Origin: Karstenula rhodostoma CBS 690.94
Lineage: Eukaryota; Ascomycota; Dothideomycetes; Pleosporales; Didymosphaeriaceae
DNA: 64,000 bases
Assembly: GCA_010093485.1 (NCBI GenBank)
Contig: MU001494.1
Location: 1,457,937 to 1,521,936, forward strand
Reading direction: 5' to 3'
The translations under genes and the position numbers were made by a program. Below, piece after piece: positions 23,101 to 33,540 of this stretch. The notes below the pieces were generated by a model. The model saw only the letters and a list, made by a program, of their open reading frames with translations. It searched no databases and was not told the origin of the DNA. Positions within the stretch are counted from its first letter, which is position 1. Every line of letters begins with the position of its first letter.

Positions 23101-23366
23101 ATGCGTCGGATGGGCTCCTCAGCCACAAACGCGGATAGGAGGGAGGATCGGCGGCTGTCGGACAATTTCTGCTCGAGTTGCAATTTTCGTATCTCTTCTC
23201 CCAGGTCGGATCCGCTTTCGCTCATGCGCTCTGCATGCTCCTCCAGACGTTCGATGTTGCCGACGTAGGCCCCCTGGAGTGACTGTAGGTCGGGCGTAGG
23301 GTGCTGGAGGTCGGGCGTGGCAGCGCGGACGGGATGCTCCCGCGCCGTGGGTGGCGAGGTGGCCAT
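20154..23366 (-). CDS. large disordered hypothetical protein with Met/Gly/Pro-rich C-terminus, 1070 aa
   Basis: An intact 3.2-kb frame. Seen: a short N-terminal helical segment (YVGNIERLEEHAERM... EIRKLQLEQKL), long S/R/E-rich disordered stretches, and an acidic run (about 21690-21760). There is a small tandem pentapeptide repeat (D/N-x-I-E-S, about 21958-22000). Helical, highly charged segments end in LAQRLRRMKDQQALDEA and LGQRRARLQTEAL. The C-terminus is a Met/Gly/Pro-rich low-complexity tail (about the last 130 residues) closing with DPRQRDAIDRWRSSVMH. The two QRxRRxK-like helices may be a diverged internal duplication. No family is recognised. It shares a 455-bp divergent promoter with TFIP11/NTR1. 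Confidence 0.78.
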   Translation of the reverse strand: MATSPPTAREHPVRAATPDLQHPTPDLQSLQGAYVGNIERLEEHAERMSESGSDLGEEIRKLQLEQKLSDSRRSSLLSAFVAEEPIRRIDTRSRGASVNSFTNSIVDVNGAARWGGYSPGGYQASPTGSLRSSTSQPTALQRQRSNSKTSRLDRIMRVDEEEETMERIEEHPGAPALPHRDTGSQRPQSPPLTRPRSVSSFTRQYDEVAQQLQQELRHSVILADTYEQQQKTSYEDHDLPNRPPTAASTDTTLKLGTLWQDFDGTHCPDAVPEDEAMHFQGNGSRDSSLLKSAPGPLPQGVPPPDDGMVYYPAPVPRMLNLPQRLSQVPNANVQAKRRTQLLESMQNENRKSAPWLSEMSPSPTSPKANRKSRNLANIPPQLRASAYFDAPAPAQEFEVKGESAQDTLNNILEASAHAPVSAFTDHPYAGHVGDEIYGQEKKKHERTGSKANELDNIESDKIESDKIESRKSRSSLNLLDTRRNSHGDPLNKLKKRNSSADLNLLTVRAMESRMSLGGELEDHDPDARGPAPTDEHAVNSVDGDHEHVEHDEEEKEDEEPEEQYFGAPTTLLAELQMRKAQQKTRNLTAATAFPNGMHATLLELDAVAEIEKKKRLKKKVNLAWEAQAAPEEDTDSDEDVPLGVLYPGRDGLANRRQNAPVKDDWDRPLGLIAQREIEQNEPLSQRKSRLYGNNQNTRLTDSAKRNTQFTELNGSSQQHLAVPTSTTPQPESEEDEGETLAQRLRRMKDQQALDEAVGDVRKSTLSLDFAAEMMSQFGMNEEEKPKPAAPPAASPANDGEEETLGQRRARLQTEALARGDANPHGSRPTHRASMSMADVLGAHPIDPNNSARKVSDEQLLSSLPQGSLLHKNAIKQERRRVSRMDLNQRSSTYDIEQPLLGEGVGRTTEDQPIGANIQAYKDKMAGVSVGTPMTAPALSRGHMVNPSMSSINLLGGQGSSYFPQTQAKQPMVGMGGYGMMPQQMMPINMAGMPTGGMQGYPPMGPMGMAGMRQSSMINLPTMPMGGMNVNMGMMQPGMGMQPGMGPMVVEPPMDPRQRDAIDRWRSSVMH

Positions 23367-23821
23367 TGCTTTTCAATAGGCGGAGACCCGCCCTATGTGT
23401 GCAGTCTCGTGTGAAAGGGGAATGTTGATGCTCAAGAGTCAATAGTACCCTTGATATGCTCCAAGAATAGAGAGAAGCAATCGACGTACTGGGGTACCCT
23501 TGGCGTCGTCTCGCTAGCGCCCTTGTCCATCAATTCGCGATTGATGCCTTGCCGGATCGTGACTTTGACTTTGACTTTGACGCCACTCCGCCCCACTGCC
23601 TGGCTGCTATGCGTTTCTAATCGCGCAATCCTTTCCTGAACCGGCGCGCAATCCATGATTGCGCTGCGACGCGATCTCGACCGAGAGCTCGATACCACAC
23701 GAGAGACCGCGCGCCTTCGCTGCGACACCATCACCTCGACCCGCCTTGACGAACGCGCACTCGCTCTACTACCACCGAAAATCATACGCGTCTCTGTGCA
23801 GCGCCCAACACCGCGACCACA
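23367..23821. promoter_or_regulatory. divergent promoter, 1070-aa gene / NTR1
   Basis: This 455-bp spacer lies between divergent start codons. It contains a short direct repeat of gactttgact type (about 23560-23583) and a pyrimidine/purine-skewed stretch before the NTR1 start. No named site was recognised. Confidence 0.45.
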
Positions 23822-25945
23822 ATGGAGGACGAGGAGCAGCAACCGAAGAAGCGGTCCTTCAGGCAGAGCTTCCGCCAAACGAAGAAGGCCGACAGCAATG
23901 GCGCCGAAGGCCACTTCTCCGGCCTGGGAGCCAAGCTCATGGGCAAAATGGGCTGGAAGAAGGGCGAGGGCTTGGGAGCGTCCGGAGACGGTATCGCTGC
24001 GCCCATCGAGGTCAAGCTGCGCAACACCAAAGGAGGCGTCGGCGCTGTCAGCGAGCTGAGCGAACAGCAGAAGAAGGAGGCTAGGAGACGGGCGAAAAAG
24101 GACGCCGAGGAACGGGGAGAAGTCTACGTGGACTCGAGCGAGGAGGAGCGACAGCGGCGCAAGAGGCGGAAGGTTGGGGGCGGCATAGGCACAGGCACGT
24201 CGACCCCGAGCTCTACGCCGCGGCCGAAGAAGACCATCTACGATTTGAAGGCTGCTGGCTTCGAAGTGCCGCGCCAGCTACAAAACATCGTCGATGCGAC
24301 TGGAACACAAGTCAAGACATCGTCTCTCAGTCTCCGCGGCGAGCAGCCTATATTTCAGACGAGTCTTGCGGGCAAAGTACAACGAGAACTCGCTGCATTT
24401 GCGGACGCTGCTGAGGCGGTCGAGTCGGATGCTCAGAACATCGACCTGGAAACTGACCGCCTTGAAGCCGAACTCAGAGCCCTTGAGCGTGATGTCGCAG
24501 AGCTAGCCGATATCCGTTCACGGATAGAAGAGCTGCCTTCGATGGAATGGCCAGAGTTGGTCGAAGGACTGAAGAACCTGCGAAAGGCTTACCCCTCCCG
24601 TAACTTTGAAAAGGAAGCTATTGCGGCCATCAGGCCGATCTTTGAGAGGCGCATTGTAGGCTGGGATCCAGCTGCAGACACTCTGGGAGATCTTGCAAAG
24701 AGCTTGGAGGACCTGAGCATGGTCGAATCATCCTCAGGGAACTCTACAATTCCTTCACGCGACGTTGGTCGTGTCGTCCTAGCGCCCATCCATCCTCGGA
24801 ACGAGCAAATCAGTCGCCGATCTACGACGCCCTATGAGACTCTGATGTTGTCATGGTTCTCACACCTTCAAACCTCCATGGTCCACAGCTTCCAGCCCGA
24901 CTCACCTTCTGCCTCATCATTCTTACGGGCCATCGATACTTGGTTCCCAGTGCTGCCCGCGTTCATCAAAACCAGGATAAGCAAGCAGATCAAGCTCCGG
25001 TGCTCAGCTGTCATAGACTCAATGAACGTGCGCAAAGCCATCAAGCACAGAGAGACGCCTCTCCCTCAGTGGATCTTTGATTTCCTGCCATACTACCCGG
25101 ACATCTTCGCCGCATGCAAAGGCAAGCTCCGCACCGTGCTGGATATCTGGCCGATACACCGGGGCGTGATACCAGGCATACAGCTTTGGAAGAAAGCCTT
25201 CCCCGGCCCCGTAGACCAGATGCTCGTCAAGCATCTTCTACCCAGACTAGCAGAACACCTGCGCAGTCTCGAGATCGACCCCGCGGACCAGAAACTCGAC
25301 GTCGTGTCTGCCGTCATGGCCTGGAAGCCCGTCCTCTCTTCCCACGTCATTGCAGAGCTGCTGCACTCTGCCTTCTTCCCCAACTTTTACAGCGTGCTGC
25401 ACTCGTGGTCCAGCTACGCCGAAGCGCAGTACGCCGAGATCGGCACGTGGGTGCAGTGGTGGAAAGACGAGACGCTGGGCGAGTACATTGCGCCTCTCGA
25501 GAGCGACTGGATACAGGCCTACAACCTCATCAACGCCGCACTCGACCTCGTCGACCTCAACGGCGGCAGCGACAACGACACCACCATGGAGGACCTTCCA
25601 CTCCCCAACGTCGAGCCCGAGCGCGTCGCTCCTACGCCCCACACCCCGCCGCCCCAGCGGCCACGGAAGCCGGAGCCTGCTCCGCAGGAAGCCGAAGACG
25701 TCTCCTTCAAGGACTACGTCGACTCGTGGTGCGCGGAGCAGGATCTGCTGCTCATGCCGCTGCGGAAGAAAGACGAGACGACGGGCATGGCGCTCTTCCG
25801 CATCGCGGCGAGTGCCGTTGGCGCGGGCGGCGTCGTGGTGCACTTCCAGGGCGACAATGTCTTTGCGCAGAACAAGAAGGATAAGAGCGTTTGGGATCCG
25901 GTGGGCTTGGATGACGAGCTGGTGAAGCGGGCGGAGGGCAGATGA
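23822..25945 (+). CDS. NTR1: G-patch spliceosome disassembly factor TFIP11/Ntr1 (Spp382) homologue
   Basis: Single exon, 707 aa. Seen: a G-patch at about residues 34-78 (GLGAKLMGKMGWKKGEGLG...GIAAPIEVKLRNTKGGVG), then a charged basic segment with acidic DSSEEE. The central GCFC-type region is helical (ETDRLEAELRALERDVAEL, SMEWPELVEGLKNLRKAYPS, PLQTSM-type helices, WFPVLPAFIKTRI). The C-terminus FKDYVDSWCAEQDLLLMPLRKKDETTGMALFRI...FAQNKKDKSVWDPVGLDDELVKRA is typical of the family. Family knowledge: the G-patch binds and stimulates the DEAH helicase Prp43, releasing lariat-intron spliceosomes; it acts in the nucleus. Length is close to yeast Spp382. A shared upstream region suggests co-expression with the minus-strand neighbour, which is inference. 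Confidence 0.94.
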   Translation: MEDEEQQPKKRSFRQSFRQTKKADSNGAEGHFSGLGAKLMGKMGWKKGEGLGASGDGIAAPIEVKLRNTKGGVGAVSELSEQQKKEARRRAKKDAEERGEVYVDSSEEERQRRKRRKVGGGIGTGTSTPSSTPRPKKTIYDLKAAGFEVPRQLQNIVDATGTQVKTSSLSLRGEQPIFQTSLAGKVQRELAAFADAAEAVESDAQNIDLETDRLEAELRALERDVAELADIRSRIEELPSMEWPELVEGLKNLRKAYPSRNFEKEAIAAIRPIFERRIVGWDPAADTLGDLAKSLEDLSMVESSSGNSTIPSRDVGRVVLAPIHPRNEQISRRSTTPYETLMLSWFSHLQTSMVHSFQPDSPSASSFLRAIDTWFPVLPAFIKTRISKQIKLRCSAVIDSMNVRKAIKHRETPLPQWIFDFLPYYPDIFAACKGKLRTVLDIWPIHRGVIPGIQLWKKAFPGPVDQMLVKHLLPRLAEHLRSLEIDPADQKLDVVSAVMAWKPVLSSHVIAELLHSAFFPNFYSVLHSWSSYAEAQYAEIGTWVQWWKDETLGEYIAPLESDWIQAYNLINAALDLVDLNGGSDNDTTMEDLPLPNVEPERVAPTPHTPPPQRPRKPEPAPQEAEDVSFKDYVDSWCAEQDLLLMPLRKKDETTGMALFRIAASAVGAGGVVVHFQGDNVFAQNKKDKSVWDPVGLDDELVKRAEGR

Positions 25946-26897
25946 GAGAGCGGGAGAGGATGGCCCGGGAGAGGATGTCTTGACGACCGTGCAAGCGAAG
26001 CCGGATAGGGGGGACGCGTTGAGGGGGGCAGCATTGGCATAGGGTAAGCTCCCGTTGCTCCTTTTCCCCAGAACAGATACGTCCTACTGGCTTCTTGCTA
26101 ATTCGATATTATATCCACCATTGCGGGCTTAGGTAGATAGTTAGACAATGTATACCCTCGCATAATCACTTCAATATTATANNNNNNNNNNNNNNNNNNN
26201 NNNNNNNNNNNNNNNNNNNNNNNNNNNNNNNNNNNNNNNNNNNNNNNNNNNNNNNNNNNNNNNNNNNNNNNNNNNNNNNNNNNNNNNNNNNNNNNNNNNN
26301 NNNNNNNNNNNNNNNNNNNNNNNNNNNNNNNNNNNNNNNNNNNNNNNNNNNNNNNNNNNNNNNNNNNNNNNNNNNNNNNNNCCACCATTGCGGGCTTAGG
26401 TAGATAGTTAGACAATATATACCCTCGCATGATCACTTCCATTTTCAAGCGCATGTCGGTGGAGCGGATACTAATGAAAATTAATTAAGCACTGGCACTC
26501 TAACTGAGACGATAGTTCCTCACACGTTTCGCATCAAGTTGAGAGGGAAGGTGTATTAAACATTTAACGTAAATTCATCATTAGTATTGCTGCTCAGAGC
26601 AATAGGCTCGAACGCCGAAGCAAACCCAATCCCTGGTATATCATATCCGGGCCATCGCACTGATCTCGCAGCCGAAGATGCCCATCCGAGTTCCCATCCT
26701 ATCCGAAAGTGTTCCCATCCTATCCGAACCCCGTAACCATCAATACATAGCTATATGACACAGATACCCAATACGGTCCTCGCCGGCGGGACGAGTCATC
26801 GCGCCCCCGGGGCGTCGCAGGGGTACTCTATCTGACTCTCAGGCCGAGTATTCCAGCTCTTTTCCCAGCTCTGGATGCTGCCGCACCACCAAGGCTC
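25946..26897. repeat. intergenic with a gap inside a 67-68 bp tandem repeat
   Basis: A repeat unit beginning ccaccattgcgggcttaggt occupies 26115-26181. It is cut by 200 N at 26182-26381 and starts again at 26382-26440 with a few substitutions (gtata to atata, cataat to catgat). The bases before the first unit (26101-26114, attcgatattatat) match the unit's AT-rich end, so at least two full copies, probably more, are implied. The rest (26441-26897) is 3' flank of the NCE102 gene. The N count is probably a placeholder. Confidence 0.85.
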
Positions 26898-27555
26898 CTA
26901 GACCTGGCTCATGGCGGGCCCGCGGCGGATGCCACCACGGAGATTGGCGCCCGATGAGCGACCGCTGATGATGCTGAACACCATAGATGCGACCCAGGCG
27001 GCCCAGCCGAACCAGAAGAAGGCGGTCGAGGCTTGGGCTTCGCGGCAACGCTTCTCGGTGTTGGGGCTGCCGTTGGTGATGTGATTGCTGAGGGTGTAGC
27101 TCTGCGGTTGGTTAGCGTGGTGTCGTACAATGCGGGCTCGGTGTTGGATGACGGTGGTGGTAGGGGGATGGAGAAGTTGGCAAGGGATTGAACGTACCCT
27201 GTTGCTGCAGCTGTGCACATGGAGATATGCGGCCGTGGCGACAGCGGCGCAGAACCAGAAGATTACGTTGAGCACGTCCAGGACCATGCTGACGAGGGGC
27301 ATGCTGTAGCTGTCCAGGAACGATGTCGGCAGCAGGTACAGCAAAGACAACATGCCGAACACTGCCACGAACATGTCGTAGTTGACCATTGCCGAGTTGC
27401 CCCTGTAGGCTGTAGCGATCATGTTACCAACGAGGGCCATGATGATGACAGAGCAGAAGAACTGCTCGCAGTAAGTCGATGATGCGCATGCACGGGAACA
27501 GGCAAATACGCACCTGCCAGGACCGCAGTCCGATGTTCAGAGCCTTGGACACCAT
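26898..27555 (-). CDS. NCE102: Nce102-like MARVEL-domain tetraspan membrane protein
   Basis: Three exons: 27514-27555 (14 codons), 27198-27461 and 26898-27101. Introns are 52 bp (GTGCGT...GCAG) and 96 bp (GTACGT, branch GCTAACC, CGCAG); all lie in phase 0. The result is 169 aa, close to the 173 aa of yeast Nce102. Seen: N-terminus MVSKALNIGLRSWQFFCSVIIMALVGNMI, four hydrophobic segments (exon 1/2 junction, YDMFVAVFGMLSLLYLLP, VSMVLDVLNVIFWFCAAVATAAYL, and AFFWFGWAAWVASMVFSII), a Cys-bearing loop (NTEKRCREAQAST) and a short cytosolic tail. Family knowledge: Nce102 is a sphingolipid-responsive organiser of eisosomes/MCC at the plasma membrane. Exon 1 is needed for the first membrane segment, so the downstream ATG at 27440 is not the start. 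Confidence 0.93.
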
Positions 27556-30500
27556 TTTTGCAGTTTTGAGGGTTTGAAGAATTCGTCGCTAAAGTATGCT
27601 CGGCGATATCGATGGAGGGCGAACAAAGAAACTGGCTGGCAGGCTTGTCAGAGTGCGAACAAGGCAGGTGTGGAGCGTGGGGCAGAAGGATGAGGTTTGT
27701 GCGAGGAATGGATGTGGTGGAGTGTGGCTGCAGGATATAGCAAGAGTCAGCGGATGGAGCGCGTCAAGGTCAGACGTCGCGGCTCGTTGCGGTTCATCGT
27801 CATCGTCATGGCCTGGCGAGCTGGTGAGGTCATCCCCGCCGCATGAAGGGTCCAACGAATCGGGACTTACCAGGCGCTAGACCCACTGCTTTGACTTCTT
27901 ACGCGATGGATGCTGTCGGGGCGAGATGTGGGCTGCAGAGAGTCGATTTCCAGGTGCGAGTGCAGGTGAATCCGGCGCAGCGACGCTCTGGCTGTCTTAT
28001 GGGAGCAGGGCGATGCGACGGGCAGTGTTGACATGCTCATGCGCGCCGCGATTGGCCCCCGTGGCGTTTCTATGGCAGTGGCGACCGGTTGATTCGGCAA
28101 CAGGACGGCGATGCAGCAGCCCGGCAGGGATCAGCCGTCCAGAAGAAGCATGAGCACCACCAAAGTCGAGCAACGCCAACTCTTCTTCCGAGGAGGGCCG
28201 ACTACGTAACGCGTGTCGTCTACGGGGCGTCTGGACTGCCGCTCTGAGTAGTCCTGTGGTTGAGCCGGCCTTCGTCTCACCAACACCAAAGCGAAGGCCG
28301 ACCCCCAGACCTGCCCATCGTCGTGCATGTGAACAGGGGTCGTGTGGTGTTTACTTACTTGATCGCTGTGTTTTGTGTAGCTCTCTTCGTGTTGCAGGCT
28401 GCTTTCCGGCAATACCACCTCCATCAACCTGTGGCGTTAGTTGAACATCAACAAAAATGAATAGCAGCGGTTGCAGACCAAGGCACATGTGACTCTCTAT
28501 TGTTACTATGGAATGTCCCAACCGCATCTGTATTGCAAAGACAAAAATCTCCGTCTGAGCGACTTTTAAAGCTGGGATGCCGCAGGCCCGTCCTACCGCA
28601 GTACGAGGATCCACGGCACATTCATCTTCGACATTGTACCGCGTGTGTACATTGACCACCCTCCCGAGCTATTGATGAGCCTTCGAGAGGGCGTCGTGCA
28701 GTCGGTGGGCTTCGCAGACCACTCGTCAGGAATCGTTGAGCGTACATTGCTTCGAAGTCCTGGCTGCCATTGTGCGATATCGTCATTCCAACGGGCTGCG
28801 TCTCGCCTTGCGGCTGGAACCAACTACCATCATGTTGTCCTGTAATAAACGCGTTAGTACTGGTCATGCCTTACTGTGTTAATTCATGATATATGCTGCT
28901 TTGGATCCTGCCATCGTGCGCACAACATGTAAAAGTGGTGCCAGGCCTGGCCGTATTGAACCACGGTGCGCAAGAAAGATATGTCTGTAAACTTGTCATA
29001 CGGTATTTGCCGGACGCTCACATGGCCCAGGCTGTCATCTTCGAGGCAGAATTGGACCCTGGGCTTTTGAGCAAGGGCGCTCCGGCGCTTCGCTCGACTG
29101 GTAGCCATGACCCAGGGAGGGCATGTGCTGCGGTCGCCCGGTGTTCATCGATCCTCCAAGTCCTCATGAGCAGAGTATCGTCGGTTTTCTGTTGTTGTCG
29201 GTCTCGATTGGAGCGCCGACCTGGGGCAGAAACAAGTACTCGGCGGAGATCGGTAGGTGTGGAGAAAGTGATGCTCGCCTGGGGAGCTCGCGGGTCTTTT
29301 GCGGTCTCTTCGCCAGCCTTGAGGGTTACAAAAGGGCTTGTGTGGCTATGGCTTTCGATCGTAGCCTTCGGGCAGCGTGCGATAGGAGAGGATCGTAGAG
29401 GAAGGCGCTGTAGCACGCGGAGGTGCGGGTGTCGCTGCATCCGTTCCCGCAATCATAGACGAAGGAGTGAGCAAAGTGCGAAGTGGCAAGAAGTGGTGCT
29501 GCCTGTGGGAAGGGGCGCGAGGTAATGGCCACGAAAGCTGCGGCGATGGACAAGAAAACGGTCGGTGGGGCGTTTGGCGGGGAGAGTAGATTTGGGAGCT
29601 GCGGCGATCTGCTGTGAACAAAGGAGATGAGGGGCGTTGAAACAGCCAGCGGGTAGGGTATTGTCGCTGTGTGTCCTTTCGTAAACACAAAGCTCGCCCG
29701 CCCAGCTAGCGCTTGGGAGGGGACAGTCGGGGATGCTGAGCGCGTCGCGGAGGTAAAACTCAACGCCCTGCTCGTCGTGGGGTGGTCCTGGACACCTTGA
29801 CAGGGCCAATCAGACAAGTAGAGAGTGGGCAGCACCCTAAGCATGGATAGGGCTACCAGGAGGGGAAGGCCTACGTTTAATATTCACCTTGTAAACATAG
29901 GTGATGGAATAGCGCAGCATAAAGGCTCGTCCGCGAGGGTGAAGGAAAATGGCGGGCAGCTACCCCTTGGCGAGGTGATAATGCTGATCCAAATGTCTGC
30001 CCTCTAGCCCTAAAGTGTGTCCTAAAGAGATTTGACATGTGCATTACCCCTGAGCACCTTCTAGCCAAGATTCCTCTTCTTAGGGTAAGAGCGGATGGGC
30101 CCAAGGGTCGTGTTGGTGTTGCCAGATGTTAAACTGCCCTCGTTTCCGTCGGCCATCGCGCGGACCTGCTGCCTCGACTCCCATCACCACCCACCCGACT
30201 GCCTCAACTTCCGCCGCACCTGCACACCAACTTCATCGCGCGTATGCAGGCACAACGACGCCGCATGTCATCGCCCTGAGCTCTATCCCGTGCCCGGGCA
30301 GGATAACACAGCGCCTGAGCTCACAGCGCATAACATGGCGGGAGCTCCGACTTTAGGCACGAACGATTGAACCGTGAGCCTCGACCGTGCACCCGTCATC
30401 AATGCATTCTAGCTCTTTTGCTGCCTCCCAGCTCAAAACACCCTGGGTCCTAAGCGCGCTACCGGATCGGCATTCCTCCTACGAAAGAGCTGATCGGCTT

Positions 30501-33360
30501 GACCAAGACCCAAGAAACTGTTTCGATACCGCAGCGACCAGCAACACGGCAGCGACGGGCCCAGCGCCGGCCGAAAAAAGATGTCCAAAAGGTACCGAAA
30601 AACCTCTCAAGGAGGCCCATGTGCAGCCAAGCCTGGAAAGCGGCACAGAACTTCGGCCTCCGTAGATATAAGCGAAATACCGAAATCTTGATCCAAGAAG
30701 TGCTGAGAATAAGGCGAGGCACAGCACCGAGCCGTGATCGCCGAACCTAGAAAGAGAAGGAATTCCAAGGGCCGCTTGTTCATCGAGGCCTCAAGGTAGC
30801 CGCGACAACTCAGAATGCTCCGGACTTTCTCCTCACAGTCACCCTGCTCTTACAACAACCCGGCCGGGCCTGTATGAGGACCTGCCGCATCCGCTGCAAG
30901 GAGACACGGAAACTATAGTGCATACAGGGTTCGCCTGGTGCCACCTCTGGTGGCATGGCTGGTGTTCCCCGAGGGGCTTGGACGAGGAGCTCAAGCTTTG
31001 CATGAAAATGCGGGGTCAAGCAGCACCATTCCTAGCTAGAATGATCAACATGGAAAGGAGTCCTCTCGTGCATGACAGCGAAACGCCGTGCTGGGTCTTT
31101 CGGGAGCAAGCCTGCGAACAGCTGCCTACGTCGTCGCGTGCCGCAGCGTTCGGTTTAGCTCCAGGTACAGCTGTCAACAGCATTGCTCTGAAGGTTGGAC
31201 GCGACGGCAACGCCCATGGAGACTTTCAGAGGTACAAAGGACGTAGCTTCAATTCTTCCCAAAGGACCGTGAACAAGGCATCAGGGTTCCAGGGAGTTCG
31301 TGCGAGCATACCAATGGGCGCGTGATCTCCATTGTCCACTGTGAGCTGGGTCTCCTGATGGCGTGCCCCATCTTGATGAAGAGGCCGGGCGGGGTGCGAT
31401 GGCGCTTGAAGCGAAGGAGGATGGCGTGCATGAAGCCTTCGACGTTCAAAGAGGAATGAATGGGGCGGCACGGTCGCCGGCCGGGCCCAACCGAGTCCAG
31501 ACGAAAAAGAGGGGTCTGCCTCGAAACCCTAGGGCGTGAAAGCACAGCGCATCCCACATCCCAGCACGCTGCTGGGGCAAGAGTTTCACGGCGGCGGCAT
31601 TTTGATGAGGCGGAGAAGGCGAGGAGGACGAAGGATGTCACGACGCGCAGGAGGGGGGCCGATGATTTGCTGCCATCCTTCGTGGTTCGCCTCGCTACCC
31701 CCGAACGGCAGCAGGCAATTTGCAGCAGTTCGTCCCAAATTATACAAGGGCTAGCCTGCAGTTGGCTTGGTCGTCTCCGCATTTTGCGCATCTGCCACCC
31801 AAAGCCCCTGATCCTTGGCCGGCCGCCTGCCTGCAGGAAGCCTCAAAGGCGTTGGGAGTGCGCCTTCTGGTCTTCCCACCTCTGTGATGCGCGCGCTGTC
31901 TCGAGGCCTTTGACTTATGCAGCTGGGAGCCTTCCGTCTGCCCCTCCTCCTCCTCCACAAGCTGGCTGCCGTCGACGCCTATCCCACTTGTCGAAGAGGA
32001 ATCCCCGGGTGTCTTCGCCGACGGAACTCGTGTGATCTTCGCGTCTGAACAGTCTCGAACCACCGTCCCTGGAAGGAAACTGGAACTCTCTCCGGTGTTT
32101 GTGTCGCATCACTGCCGCCGACATTGCTGCCTGCTCCATCAGTCGCTCCGAGACCAGAGCGACGATGCGCTTGATACAGTAGGCGCGCGTACTCTAGCCC
32201 GACGACTGGCTTGCACACTGCGAGGCCAAGCTCAGCTGGTAGAACCGTGGCATCCCCACACTTCTTCTTGTCTGAGGCTTCCTCTTGGACGAACGGCCTG
32301 TATACTTCCATGCGACGACTGATGCCATAGTATCAACCGGCTATTTTTTGCACGATTCTTTTGCGCGATCTTCAAGAGTAGGGATAGACTGGATCAAGAG
32401 CTCGGTGTTCTGGTTTACGTTCTGAGGTACAGTCGTCGCCCCGAGCAAGCGGCTCTTCTCGAATGGATGGCAATCGAAGCTCACTGTTCGCGTCAGTTAT
32501 TTTCCGGATACAAAATTGTTTTCAAGAAGTATATTTGTCACCGAGATAGACTGTCGGGTATGTCCAGCCTCCTGTCCTTCCCGTGCGGCAGATCACAGCC
32601 TTTGCACGAGGAGCCCCGTCGGCCACGCGCCACCCTGTGGAGATGCAGGCCGTGTTTGTAGGGGTGTATGTTGACAGAGCCGCAGAATAAAAACCCGGTG
32701 ATCCAATAGAAAGGTTACATTGTCACGACTTTGCTGCCGCCACGGTAATTTCTGTTCCTGTACACAAGGTATGCTCCCACTTCTCTTTCATCTCCCCGGC
32801 CCTTCCGCTTCCCCGGTCCTCTTCCTGTCTGTACACTCTTCCTTCTCCTACGCAATGGAGGCTCGGGGGGCGGTAGACCGCTGTCGCGACTCGGGCGGAT
32901 ACGGTCGAGGCCGAGGATCGGGTCCACACCGCATCGTCGCGGCCGGCTGGGGTTGGCGCACCTGCTGCGAGGCGTTTGGAACGTAAATTGGCGTCTACGC
33001 ATTTGTGCAACATTAGGATGCATAGAAGCCTCCTGATTCGGCATGAGCAAGTTGCGGTGTGCGGCGTCGTTGGGTGAGAAGGGGGAGGTCTGTTGACCTA
33101 GCCCTGAAAGCTCACGATGCAAACCCTTCAACAGCCATCACGTACTCGCCAATCTCCTCTCCCTCAAACACTCGGCAAGAGCTATTCTGTTTCCGACTCG
33201 AACTCAATCTCCGATACACACCTGGCTAAGACGTGATAAACAACAGTAATTCCTAAAGCCCATCGCAGACCGCTGCATCTGCCTCCAGACCATCACGAGC
33301 ACGCACGGTCGGAGCCTCCAAGTGAGAGTCAAACGCACCGGGGGTCTGCGCGCTACCGCT
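27556..33360. other. 5.8-kb region with no supportable gene
   Basis: Base composition stays close to that of the flanks and frames are short, overlapping and without domains. I see no transposase, reverse transcriptase, long terminal repeat or strong RIP-like AT bias. One intron-like signal (TACTAAC then TTACAG, minus strand about 28840) does not connect coherent frames. A frame at 30499-30750 (+) has a short resemblance to histone H3. The region may hold promoters, non-coding transcripts or genes too diverged to see. Confidence 0.4.
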
Positions 33361-33367
33361 GCCTACG

Positions 33368-33540
33368 TGTATAAACCCCCGCCCCAGGAGCTTCCTCTCT
33401 CGCTCCACCCTCTTGCCCCACCCTCTCCCTCCGCCCACTACAACCTTGCCCCAGTTACCCACACTCTTGCACCTTCTTCTTCTTCTTTCATACAACCTCC
33501 CCCTCCTTCCACTTCTCCTGCCCCCTACCTGGCAGCACCG
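33368..33540 (+). promoter_or_regulatory. core promoter of the PSP1 gene: TATA-like box and CT-rich tract
   Basis: tataaac occurs at about 33370, followed by a long pyrimidine-rich stretch (33390-33540, many CTCCC and CTTCTT runs). In filamentous fungi, CT-rich tracts lie just upstream of transcription starts of well-expressed genes. From here to the PSP1 start codon the inferred leader exons have no ATG. The transcription start is probably around 33450-33550 (inference). Confidence 0.55.

Noticed and set aside
28593..29108. Spliced small gene on the minus strand (frames 28884-29108 and 28593-28823)
   Set aside because: A TACTAAC branch and TTACAG acceptor exist at about 28840, and a GTGCGC donor upstream, but the donor phase does not match any open downstream frame; each combination gives an early stop.
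31460..32035. 191-codon plus-strand frame in the gene-free region
   Set aside because: R/P/S/C-rich composition typical of a random GC-rich frame, an equally long frame on the opposite strand, and no motif.
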